NCBI GenBank assembly: GCA_903813345.2
Contig: CAIIXF020000002.1
Location: 34,862,109 to 34,926,108 of the forward strand
Direction of reading: 5' to 3'
Source of the DNA: Owenia fusiformis
Taxonomy: Eukaryota; Annelida; Polychaeta; Sabellida; Oweniidae
Length of the DNA stretch: 64,000 bases
In this document: positions 11,815 through 22,741 of the stretch, piece after piece
Layout of the letters: each line of letters starts with the position of its first letter
How positions within the stretch are numbered: the first letter of the stretch is position 1
The notes under the pieces: model-generated
Database searches by the model: none
What the model saw: only the letters and a program-made list of their open reading frames with translations
Told to the model about the DNA's origin: nothing
Made by a program: the position numbers and the translations under genes

Positions 11815-13222
11815 TAGGGGGAGGGGGTAAAGGCTTTTTAATAAGGGTGACGGACATTGGTATTAAGTTTCCCGGAGTTTTGTCGTAACACAGATATGTC
11901 TAATGAAAATTTGATATATGTTGATTAGCAGTAGCAGATATTGTATGCTTTGGTTGAACTTATACACTTCAGGCATTAATCAACATTTTGACTTTCTTCC
12001 ACTTCAATCGCTTCTAGTGTACAAACAAATGTACATATAATCCTAGGCCAATGGATGCGTTTTTACTCATGAATGATTCTGGTAACCTGTACATTGTACA
12101 ATTACATTTCTGAACGTCTCTGGTTGGACGTGTCGCCCAGAGTAATGTCTGGGTCACATTTGCTCCGATCCATCGGCCTGCGCCTGCCCGATTGAGTGTT
12201 TTGTTCATTATTATATTGTATTCAATTTTGAACAAAAATGTGACCAGGCATAAATGTTACAGATTGGACTAGTAAACACATGGCGCATAGTAGGATAATA
12301 TAGTATATAATCGAACTGTATTGACGAGGATGAAGGGACCATACAATTTTTAGCTATAGTCCATTTTGTGGATGTGTTCTCGCAAAGATAAGCAATCGAG
12401 GGACCACTCTGGTATATAATATACATGAGAAAATATCAATATACAGTGGAAAATACAAAAATTATTTCAAAGACCAGACTTTTGTATACTTAAGTATTTT
12501 GGATATATGGTTTTGCAACAAATGTGTGGGCTTCGGATACTGATCATAATTACTCAGTTGCGAGTAGGTAGTTACCAGTTTCGCCACCAGGTGGCTGATT
12601 CGGGGGGATTAACGTGGCAGGGAATTACAAAATTCCCTTAAACTTGAAAAATGCATCAGTTTTAGTGGTACTTTTCATATTACCCTTATGTATCTGATAG
12701 TTTTACAAATTAAAATATGTCCAGTAAAAGAAAATATTATCTGCCCAACACAAGAAAAAATATTTCACTTTTTGTGGTTTTACAACAAGTGGTGGCTATG
12801 GGGAATCTCCCCGACCTAGAAGTCACATTTTCAGAGTAAATTAAATTTCCAGAGTTGATTAACTCTTTTCAAAACCACATTGCTAAATGCAATTTTTACA
12901 TGTAGATTCCAAATGTGACATCGGTTTGACTGAATTGTGAATTTTTAATGACGTAAATCAAGGTTATTTCTACTCGCATCTGGGATATTGAAGCATGGCC
13001 TGCAAATGAGGCTTTAGTATTTCAATTACAAGGATTGCACTAACTAGGAGAATATATAAAAGCAAGGTCTCTAAAATATGAACGTGTTTCATTATGGTCC
13101 ATCGATTGCTCGTAATACCAGAATCTTATTTTTTTCTCACTAAATAGATTCTACGTTCTGCCGACCTGTAGATCTTCACAAACAAGGAAAGCCTCTAGTA
13201 CAGTCGTTTTTAATTGGATACG
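11815..13222. other. Intergenic / 5' flank of the GT49 gene
   Basis: No coding gene seen. It holds one GGGTCACATTTGCT foldback copy (12148-12249), and the last few hundred bases are the likely promoter of the glycosyltransferase gene. A TATATAAAAG stretch lies near 13052, about 170 bases before the ATG; it is TATA-like but not proven. Confidence 0.35.
12148..12249. repeat. Foldback repeat of the GGGTCACATTTGCT family
   Basis: CTGGGTCACATTTGCTCCGAT at the left, CAATTTTGAACAAAAATGTGACCAGG at the right. The central block GCCTGCGCCTGCCCGATTGAG matches the other three copies. It is about 100 bp and lacks part of the right arm. Confidence 0.65.
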
Positions 13223-16200
13223 ATGAGTTACAATATGAATTTCATATCCCGTTTCACCAGAAGATGTAAAGTTATCGCAATTGGAGTATTTCTCATTGGA
13301 TTTAGTGTCATATTATTAAGGACCCGGGGACTGAAGATTACAATAAACGAAACAGTGGGTAGAATACGGACCGATGTATCCCATTTTAGAATAAACAGCA
13401 TTGTCTCAGCTGACAGCTTCAAGAAAATGGCAACCATCATTGGTAAGTTTATTTTTTATGTCCTCTTACGTTTGAATACCGAAATCGAACTCCAAAGCTA
13501 CACCACTATTAAACCAAGGATTAATACTTGGAGAGGATAATAGTATTGCTTATAATTTTTGATTTCATAATTATTTTTTCAAGTCTTTTAGAATGGGCAA
13601 GAACTGTCACTTTCGAGTGCTTCCTGCTTTAACTCGTCTTCAAACCTGATTGGCCAAGTAAATCTTATTGGTCGAAAGCTTCATGTTTGATTTCATCTTT
13701 AATTCTGATTGGTTGAGTCCTTCCTGCTTAAACTCATCTTTAAATCTGATTGGTTGAGTGTTTCATGCTTGAATTCATCTTGACGCATGTCTAGTCTAAT
13801 TGGTCGAGTGCTTCCTGCTAAAACCCATCTTTAAATCTGATTGGTTGAGTGCTTCCTGCTTGAATTCATCTTTAAATCTGATTGGTTAAGTGCTTCCTGC
13901 TTAAACTCATCTTTAAAGTCTGATTGGTTGAGTGCTTCCTGCTTGAATTCATCTTTAAATCTGATTGGTTAAGTGCTTCCTGCTTAAACTCATCTTTAAA
14001 GTCTGATTGGTTGAGTGCTTTCTGCTTGAATTCATCTTTAAATCTGATTGGTCGAGTGCTTCCCGCTTGAATTCATCTTGACGCATGTCTAGTCTAATTG
14101 GTCGGGTGCTTCCTGCTAAACTCATCTTTAAACCTGATTGGTTGAGTGCTTCCTGCTTGAATTCATCTTGACGCATGCCTAGTCTAATTGGTCGAGTGCT
14201 TCCTGCTTGAATTCATCTTTAAATCTGATTGGTCGAGTGCTTCCTGCTTGAATTCATCTTTTAATCTGATTGGTCGAATGTTTCCTGCTTAAACTCATTT
14301 TTAAATCTGATTAATCGACTGCGAAACAGCTGTTTCCTGCTTTAACTCATCTTTGAATCTGCCAGGATTAGCTGAATCCTTCTTGCTTCAACTCAAATGA
14401 TTGGTTGAGTGTTTAAGACTACTTTGAATCTTACTGTATATTTACAGATCCGTACTCGCGTTACACTACAACTGAGAAAACTTCTCAAGATAGCAAACAT
14501 ACACTATCCGCACAATTAAAATCACTTATAGAGACCAATAAAAATATCTACAGAAACGATTTGAAAGAGAAACAATTTAACTCGAAGGATGAACAAGAGT
14601 TAAATGAATCAATTGAACTTGAGAACAGTGATGATGCAGGGATATGTATGAGTATGATATCCGAAAGTAGAATACAACATGACGTCACGTACTTTGTGTT
14701 CCCATTCAGTTATGACCCACTGCCAATAGATGTCACTCTATTATCACATCTTACACTTAACAGGTTTGTTATAAAAGAATTGTTCGCTCTAACATAAGTA
14801 GTAACAAATAACGATATGATATAATATGACATGCCAGGCCCGTAGCCAGGGGGGGTTCGCAGGGTTCGGGCGAAAATTCTTTCAAAATCATGCAGTTTTT
14901 CACCATTTTGAGCACTTTTTAAGTGATTTTGGGCATATTTGGGCCAAAATTTTCAAATGTGAACCCCCCCCTGGAAAAAACTGACCCCCCCTTGGCAAAT
15001 CCTGGCTACGGGCCTGCATGCTATGATACAATAGAAGGGCATGTGATTTTATTTGTTTCATTAAGTTCCGGAAGATTGGGTAAGATGTACATTTGAGGAA
15101 TACTTTTAAATCAAATCATGTCAGAAACACTTTTAGTAAGTTTTTTGTTTCCTATCATTCATTAAAATCAATAGGATTTATACCTGTATACCCCCTTTAT
15201 GGCAATGTAGAAATTATAGTTTCAAAGTAGGGAAAAGAAGATCCATATTTATCACATGTAACATCCATAATCTAACTTACATATTATGGATTTAGCAATT
15301 GCGTACTCGTTTCATTTTCAGAGGTGTGCGTAGAATCGAAAAGATTCTTGCACACTGGCCTGGTCCTGCAAGTGTATCTGTTATTGGAACTGATGACGAA
15401 GTTAAAAAATTCCTGAATACGATACACTCTTGGAAACGAAACAATGTTGGAATACACGTAGTGTATCAAAGAAATACAGTAAGTTCCACTTACCGATGAG
15501 CTAAATTGGCTCAGCCACGATGACTCTGCAATATATAGAGACAATGTCAGCTTAGTCACCAATGTCATCCTTAAGCTTATTGTAAAGAATTATTTATAAA
15601 AAGAATATATAGATGTACAAGGTGTCCATAACGTCGATTTACAATTACACTAAAAAGTGTGTGTTTATGAACACTCTGTAAAATTGCATTTTCAGAAGAA
15701 TCATTTCTTTATCAATTTTCAAGTGTTATAGTTCAAGTTACCAAAGCCCATTAACTATACTGAGACCTACCTTTAAAATTAGGTCAAAAAGGCCCAGTTT
15801 GAGGTCCTGGTCCCATATCGTCCACGATAGTTAGGAATATGAATTCGTTAACAATCCTAACACATTTTCTGCATTTTTTTGTAGACACGTTACCCAGTTA
15901 ACTTCATGAGAAATGTTGCTCTCTATGGCGCAAATACTTCCCATATTTGGATGGTTGATGCGGATTTTACTCCAAATAAGGATGCATATCAGCTTTTAAA
16001 GAAACACATCCCTCGGTTCGACTGGACAACAACTCGACCGGTATGCATATATGATGAAAGACGCAAAAATATAGTTTAATTAATAAGTCTACGAAACCAA
16101 ATTCAATTAGCTGTATAGAAAAGTCGACTTTCACTTTTTTTGCCGACCCATCCATCCATCCGTCCGTCCGTAGAACGTTGATCCATTTGTCTATCAGGGC

Positions 16201-18866
16201 TATAACTCTGTCGATCATTTGGTTTAAGAGTGCATAATAATGGGCATTCAATATGGTCTAATTCAGGGAGAGAGAGCACGAAACGGAGGTGATTGGATTT
16301 TTATTGACATTCTATCCAACGAGAGCAAAAGACTCTTCTCGAGAATGAATCAACATGCTTTACGGTTAACAATACGAGTACAACGAAAAATTTATTATCA
16401 TCTATTTTACTTAATACAATTCCAGGCTTTGGTTACAGCAGCATTAGAGACGAAATTGAATGTAGGGGGAGTGCCCGAGAATAAGACAAAACTGTTGGAG
16501 AAGTTGTGGGAAAATAATAGGACAATTGAGGCATTCGGGTAATGTGTGTGTGTAAAAATCATTTTAATGGATGCAAGTGTAGCGGTATTTGAATTAGAAT
16601 GATTGACGGATAATATTTTGAGTTTCAAAGCAACATTTAATAAGAGAACATGTGGAATTTGCTCTTTCAAAATTTAGCAAAAAAATCAGAATGGGGCCAT
16701 TTTAGACTGATTTCAGAGTTGAATAAATTAGAAAATTAGAAATGGCTTCAAGTCAATTTGGATCTTGCACATTTTGACAATTTGTTTATGTTACCTGAAA
16801 CAATCTTTATGTAAAGTATAATCTGCAGAATCGTCACTGTGAGGCATCACGGCCTTCTTTCAATTCATTTCTTAGAAACCAGTTTCAAATAGTTTCAAAT
16901 CATAACAATGCCACGAGCATCGGAAGTGAGAGAGTGATCAAAAATCTTGCATTTGCAGCTTAACCAGATGCCCTCATTGCCATGTTAACACAGACTGGCA
17001 CAAGTTTATGACTGTCGCCGAAGTATACAAGGTAATATAAATAAGTGAGACTTTGAAGGTCTAGAGGGATCTAAAGTTTTCCATAAAATCCTGCATTACT
17101 TTACTAACTATCTGTTTCACGTATCTCTGTCATGCCCAGTTTTTAAAAATCTAAAACTTCATTGCTTTTCAAGGAAAAGTCAGAGAGACTAAAATTTATA
17201 TAATCTTTCATTGATGAACTTATACACTGTGATAATCGTTATATATATAATTATTATAGATACAAGGAGGGGGATATTTTGAGCCTTATGTTGTTGTACA
17301 AAGAAAGACAAGCCCTGCTTATGATGAACGTTTGATAGCTAGGCATATGAACAAAATACTATATGATTACGAATTATATGTTTTGAAGTAAGTAACGTAT
17401 ACCTCATTTGAATATTTGTATCGTTTATTTTATTAGATTAGCGTCATCTTTGCCACCTTTATATGCATACTCTACACGTACATGATCATCAAGATCTACC
17501 ATGTTTATCTTAATGGATTACCATTTACTCTAGTATAATGTAATCGTCGTTTTGACTGATTTGAAAATATGCACGTTTTTTGGCCCTACTTGTATGTACA
17601 TGTATTTGTATTTTAAGGTATGAATTCTATGTGTTACCAGATGTATACATTGTTCATGAACCACACAAACGGATAAATCAACCAATGTCTGAATGGAAGT
17701 AAATGTTTTATCTATATATAACATTTTTATCATACAAACTACACAAATACATAGTACCCCACACACTAATTAGTTACAAAATTTAAAACTTGTTTTAAAT
17801 CATGAAATTCCACATGGTCAAACTAGACACAATTTCCAACACTCAATTTCTTTTGATTTGCTTGAATTTTAATTTTCAAATGTTGATGGTCATTTAAGAT
17901 GATACCAATTTCGCATTTTACACATTTTATGCTATATTTCTGTATATTTGGCTTCTTGTTAATTGTTGATCATGAGATGTACAAAAATTGAGAAATTGAA
18001 ACACTTCAATAAACGTTAACATCCATAACTTTTTAACTAGTTTCAAATACATTACTGTCATATGAATTTTAATAACTGGTGGATAGCATTATGAGACAGT
18101 GGTTCATGTCTTTGTGTAGATTCATATATGTCTCACGGGGCATTGGAATTCATGGCGGTCATCTTTGTCATATGTTTCTCCTGTTTTTTACCACCTTGCC
18201 ACTTACTTCCTACTACGCATCTACTGAAATCTTTACCAGTAGCCCTCTTTTGTACTATAGAATTCTTTAAAGGCGCACCGAGAAAATAGAACACCTTAAA
18301 ATAGGTCTGTTTCGTTTGGAAATTAGGTCATGACACGCCTAATTTCCACCGCGGTGGAAATTAATTCCCACCGCGGAGGTGAAAATAGAATAAAAAATCT
18401 AATTCAAAAATCAAAAAAATTAATTCCAAAAAACGAAAATTCTTAATTCCGAAAAAAAATTCATGTCCCTTATAAATTGTCGTAATAAAGGGAAAGTGTT
18501 TCAAACAAGTTTTAAAGTTTGGGACTAATTAGTGTGGGGTACTATACTTGTTTATTACGTATATGTTCAAATACATGTAAGTACTCATGTACTTGTTTAC
18601 TACATATACTATACAGATACATGTTATATACTATGATATAATAAATGATGGATGATCCTCCCTATTCGATGGCCTAGCTCGGGTTACTATTTTGATTAAT
18701 TAAAACTTAACCCCAGTTTTTTTGCTCAGAACAGAAATTGGCAATCATATCATTTTAAAGCAGTTCAAGTCATAATCGCAATGTTTTTGATTTTAGTTTA
18801 TTTTTCAGGTGTATGGAGAAAATTGCAAAGCAAATCTTCAGAGAGGTTGACAGGAAGAAATCATAG
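13223..18866 (+). CDS. GT49-family glycosyltransferase (B4GAT1/LARGE type), nine exons
   Basis: Exons inferred: 13223-13442, 14448-14763, 15322-15478, 15885-16040, 16426-16538, 16959-17031, 17260-17387, 17618-17698 and 18809-18866 (stop TAG). All introns are GT..AG, phases agree throughout, and the total is 433 residues, close to human B4GAT1 (about 415). It is a type II membrane protein: cytoplasmic basic start, anchor at about 15-32, stem to about 170, then the catalytic domain. Family marks are YPVNFMRNVALYG (234-246), the metal-binding DxD as MVDADFTP (D256, D258), GGGYFEPYVVV (348-358), YDERL and the closing FYVLPDVYIVHEPH (391-404). GT49 enzymes add glucuronic acid (B4GAT1) or act in the bifunctional LARGE enzymes on alpha-dystroglycan; this single-domain size points to the B4GAT1 side. 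ATG 13223 is the first in frame. The last exon codes only 19 residues including the stop and is duplicated at 20638-20695. The assignment rests on motifs; the acceptor sugar is unknown. Confidence 0.85.
13620..14405. repeat. ~41-bp minisatellite in GT49 intron 1
   Basis: About 18 imperfect units of the type GATTGGTTGAGTGCTTCCTG-CTTGAATTCATCTTTAAATCT. Each carries ATTGG, the complement of CCAAT. Variant units contain GACGCATGTCTAGTCTAATTGGTCG, so the array mixes at least two sub-units. Apparent frames here come from the repeat and are not genes. Confidence 0.9.
14835..15016. mobile_element. 182-bp foldback MITE, CAGGCCCGTAGCC ends
   Basis: Opens CAGGCCCGTAGCCAGGGGGG and closes CCTGGCTACGGGCCTG, its complement. 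CATGC is present on both sides (14830-14834 and 15017-15021), a plausible 5-bp target duplication. It sits in intron 2 of the GT49 gene and has no coding capacity. Confidence 0.8.
18347..18385. repeat. CCACCGCGGTGG palindrome, short form
   Basis: One complete CCACCGCGGTGG palindrome followed by AAATTAATTCC and a diverged second unit (CCACCGCGGAGG). The same array is expanded in the second copy of the duplication at 20136-20214. Confidence 0.8.
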
Positions 18867-19096
18867 TACATCATGAAATGGCCAATGCTATCTCATTCAA
18901 CTCGTAAGACTGTAAGACTAAATCATTACAATTATGTTGATGGAAATATAGGCACACAAGGGACTGTATAGGCTTGAATAAAAATGTCATTTAATGAGAT
19001 TTAAGAAGGCATACTTAAAACACTGAGACTTCAAAAGTTTTATTTGGTGGAATATTTTAATTTCGTTGTATACATAGGTGCACGTATACACTTATT

Positions 19097-19232
19097 CCTG
19101 GGTCACATTTGCTCTGATTCATGGGCCGGCGCCAAGCCGATTGAGTATCCTGTTCACAATTGTATTCAGTTTTGAACAGAATACCCAATCGGCCGGGCGC
19201 TGGCCGATGAATTGGAGCAAATGTGACCCAGG
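19097..19232. repeat. Foldback repeat GGGTCACATTTGCT, complete copy
   Basis: CCTGGGTCACATTTGCTC at the left and its complement GAGCAAATGTGACCCAGG (with one mismatch) at the right, about 136 bp. The inner arms are GGGCCGGCGCCAAGCCGATTG and CAATCGGCCGGGCGCTGGCC, around CACAATTGTATTCAG. It is the best-preserved version of the family. Confidence 0.85.
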
Positions 19233-20135
19233 CATTACAGACTTTCATATGTAGATATAAGTACTATTTTGTTTGTAATGTATTATCTTTAATATATTCT
19301 CAACCTATCAAAATATTCTGTCTGTACATTGAATTATTAAGAAAAAAACATGCGAGGTCCAGTGCGCGAATTAGACTAGCCTACTTAGAAACCGTCGTTA
19401 ACATGGCGACAACTTAAAAGCACACCTATTCCTATTTTGAATTCTGAAGGATGTACTCGACGAAAATATACTTTTCGCGTTTCCACCCTCTGATCCTACT
19501 TTGGTATGAATAGTCCTTTCAGAAAGCGTAAGTCTATCATTTCAAAACCTGTGTGCATTTTAGAGACACGACAGGATGTCCCAAAAAAGGACACGGATTG
19601 ATTTCTCAAAAAGGAATAATAAAAGGAAAATTTCACAGCTACCATCCGATAGGTTATGATGTCCCCTTTCTTATGATACCAACGTTGTTTATTTTCCTTC
19701 ACGGTTGACTGAGATCAAAGGGATTTAAGTGATCATGCCAGAAATGGGTTTGTGCCACTTCTTAATGCTTCTTCTTCTTCTTAGTTTCAAATACATTACT
19801 GTCATATGAATTTTAATAACTGGTGGATAGCATTATGAGACAGTGGTTCATGTCTTTGTGTAGATTCATATATGTCTCACGGGGCATTGGAATTCATGGC
19901 GGTCATCTTTGTCATATGTTTCTCCTGTTTTTTACCACCTTGCCACTTACTTCCTACTACGCATCTACTGAAATCTTTACCAGTAGCTCTCTTTTTGTAG
20001 AATTCTTTAAAGGCGCACCGAGAAAATAAAAGAACACCTTAAATAGGACAACACGAATTTGTCTCGGTGTTCAGACATTGTTTTGTTATGGCCGTCTGTT
20101 TCGTCTGGAAATTAGGTCATGACACGCCTAATTTC

Positions 20136-20214
20136 CACCGCGGTGGAAATTAATTCCCACCGCGGTGGAAATTAATTCCCACCGCGGTGGAAATTAATTC
20201 CACCGAGGTGAAAA
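20136..20214. repeat. CCACCGCGGTGG palindromic array, expanded form
   Basis: Three full CCACCGCGGTGG palindromes spaced by AAATTAATTC (unit about 22 bp), then a diverged unit. The spacer AATTAATT is itself palindromic, so the array can fold in several registers. Confidence 0.85.
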
Positions 20215-20637
20215 TAGAATAAAAAAAATCTAATTCAAAAATCAAAAAAAATAATTAAAAAACGAAAATTCTTAATTCCGAAAAAAAATTCATGCCCCTT
20301 ATAAAGCTTCGTAATAAAGGGAAAGTGTTTCAAACAAGTTTTAAAGTTTGGGACTAATTAGTGTGGGGTACTATACTTGTTTATTACGTATATGTTCAAA
20401 TACATGTAAGTACTCATGTACTTGTTTACTACATATACTATACAGATACATGTTATATACTATGATATAATAAATGATGGATGATCCTCCCTATTCGATG
20501 GCCTAGCTCGGGTTACTATTTTGATTAATTAAAACTTAACCCCAGTTTTTTTGCTCAGAACAGAAATTGGCAATCATATCATTTTAAAGCAGTTCCAGTC
20601 ATAATCGCAATGTTTTTGATTTTAGTTAATTTTTCAG

Positions 20638-20695
20638 GTGTATGGAGAAAATTGCAAAGCAAATCTTCAGAGAGGTTGACAGGAAGAAATCATAG
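20638..20695 (+). pseudogene. Duplicate of the GT49 terminal exon
   Basis: Same 58 bases as 18809-18866, with the acceptor (TTTTTCAG) and the TAG stop kept. It encodes the 18-residue tail CMEKIAKQIFREVDRKKS. A transcript could splice from exon 8 to either copy and give the same protein end with a different 3' UTR. No further upstream GT49 exons are duplicated. Confidence 0.9.
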
Positions 20696-20925
20696 TACAT
20701 CATGAAATGGCCAATGCTATCTCATTCAACTCGTAAGACTGTAAGACTAAATCATTACAATTATGTTGATGGAAATATAGGCACACAAGGGACTGTATAG
20801 GCTTGAATAAAAATGTCATTTAATGAGATTTAAGAAGGCATACTTAAAACACTGAGACTTCAAAAGTTTTATTTGGTGGAATATTTTAATTTTGTTGTAT
20901 ACATAGGTGCACGTATACACTTATT

Positions 20926-21061
20926 CCTGGGTCACATTTGCTCTGATTCATGGGCCGGCGCCAAGCCGATTGAGTATCCTGTTCACAATTGTATTCAGTT
21001 TTGAACAGAATACCCAATCGGCCGGGCGCTGGCCGATGAATTGGAGCAAATGTGACCCAGG
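20926..21061. repeat. Foldback repeat GGGTCACATTTGCT, copy in duplication B
   Basis: Duplicate of 19097-19232 carried along in the tandem duplication; essentially identical. Confidence 0.85.
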
Positions 21062-21401
21062 CATTACAGACTTTCATATGTAGATATAAGTACTATTTTG
21101 TTTGTAATGTATTATCTTTAATATATTCTCAACCTATCAAAATATTCTGTCTGTACATTGAATTATTAAGAAAAAAACATGCGAGGTCCAGTGCGCGAAT
21201 TAGACTAGCCTACTTAGAAACCGTCGTTAACATGGCGACAACTTAAAAGCACACCTATTCCTATTTTGAATTCTGAAGGATGTACTCGACGAAAATATAC
21301 TTTTCGCGTTTCCACCCTCTGATCCTACTTTGGTATGAATAGTCCTTTTAGAAAGCGTAAGTCTATCATTTCAAAACCTGTGTGCATTTTAGAGACACGA
21401 C

Positions 21402-22195
21402 AGGATGTCCCAAAAAAGGACACGGATTGATTTCTCAAAAAGGAATAATAAAAGGAAAATTTCACAGCTACCATCCGATAGGTTATGATGTCCCCTTTCT
21501 TATGATACCAACGTTGTTTATTTTCCTTCACGGTTGACTGAGATCAAAGGGATTTAAGTGATCATGCCAGAAATGGGTTTGTGCCACTTCTTCTTTCATC
21601 AATGACTGAATAATGAGGGATTAAAATGGCTATACCAGGATGGTTTTTTGAGATTATCTCAAGGATATAGTCTATACAACATCACCAAGAATTGTTGATG
21701 ATCTAAGGGCCAGGATTGTTGTAGCAGTGGAGGATCTAAGGGGACAGAGAGACATCATCGGGGATGCAGTTTGTGTGATGAGATCTAGGGAAGACATTTG
21801 CATTGAAAGGAATGGGGGTCATATTGAAGGACACTGGGGTTAAAACAACTTTGAAAGGACATTGGGATATAAAAGTGCTGTTAAATATGATATGTGTAGC
21901 TTTAATTGGAATAAATGAGTAAAAGAGTAATATCCTGATCTTTGTTGTTAATTATCACTATATAATGATGGTCAGTGAAATTGACTCGGCTGAAAGTGGT
22001 ACAAACCAATTTCTGACATGGTCACTTAAATTCCTCATTGCTCAGTCATCTGTGGAAGAAGATAGAACATCTTTGTATCATATAATGAAAGACTCATGAC
22101 ACAAATGATGGTACCTGCGAGTTTTCCCTAACATTATTCATCTTTGAGAAATTAGCAATTTAACCTCGGTTTCCTTTTCTGGGACACCCTGTATA
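21402..22195. mobile_element. Foldback element with ACAGGRTGTCCC ends
   Basis: ACAGGATGTCCCAAAAAAGGA at about 21400 faces its inverse TCCTTTTCTGGGACACCCTGT at 22175-22195. Inside, TGACTGAGATCAAAGGGATTTAAGTG... (21534) is the complement of the sequence at about 21980-22046, so the arms are at least 180 bases long. Copy A of the duplication holds only the left arm (from about 19570). The end of the duplicated block (21592) lies inside this element. Confidence 0.65.
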
Positions 22196-22741
22196 TTGGT
22201 AAACTGGCAACTCAGTTTTTTACTGTACATATTGTTTAGGCCATGCTGACGGGTGGAGTGAGTGAGGTCGGAGTGCGAGGTTGAAGATATATTGTATACA
22301 CATTTCTGCTTATATGCCATGTTCATCTTCTTTGTGTGGATAATATGCCCACTAGGATGTCATCCACCTTATCTGTATTTTTCACCAGATGTTTAAAATG
22401 AATGAAATGAAAAACACATTTCATTATTTTTCATTGGAAACTCAAATGTGTTATTTCAATCATGCATATTTCCTATTTCATTTCATTGTTTTTTGATAAG
22501 ATTACATTTGTATAAATTATTGGATCCTCCTAGCTGTATTTTTCTCGATGTAAAAATTCTGATTGAAAGAGACCGGAATAAACGTTAGTAATTTATATCA
22601 TCACCTTTTTTTAGCGTCTTCAATAAAAGATGTCAGTCAAATAGTATGATTTATTTGTTTACAGAATAGATAGATGTCAATCTAATAGTTTTATAACCTT
22701 GACCTTCAACTGATCCCTTGTGATCAACCTAAATACCAAGA
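22196..22741. other. 5' flank of the aldo-keto reductase gene
   Basis: No coding gene recognised. It probably contains the promoter of the downstream gene; no clear TATA box at a convincing distance from ATG 22742. Confidence 0.3.

Larger units (their letters stand above)
18038..19763. repeat. Tandem duplication, copy A (contains GT49 last exon)
   Basis: From TAGTTTCAAATACATTACTG to GTGCCACTTCTT, repeated at 19782-21592 with very few substitutions. It contains part of GT49 intron 8, the last exon, the 3' flank, one GGGTCACATTTGCT foldback and one arm of an ACAGGATGTCCC foldback. The two copies are joined by a CTT-rich stretch at 19764-19781. Identical frames of 63-68 codons in the two copies are by-products and not genes. 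Confidence 0.95.
19782..21592. repeat. Tandem duplication, copy B
   Basis: Second copy of 18038-19763. Copy B is 85 bases longer. It has a 46-base block at about 20049-20094 and an expanded CCACCGCGGTGG array, both absent from copy A. Otherwise the copies differ by only a handful of bases, so the duplication is young or has been homogenised. Confidence 0.95.

Noticed and set aside
18079-21531. Pairs of identical 63-68-codon frames at 18079/19823, 19057/20886, 19223/21052 and 19496/21325.
   Set aside because: They are identical only because the whole block is duplicated; none has a domain, start context or splice support.
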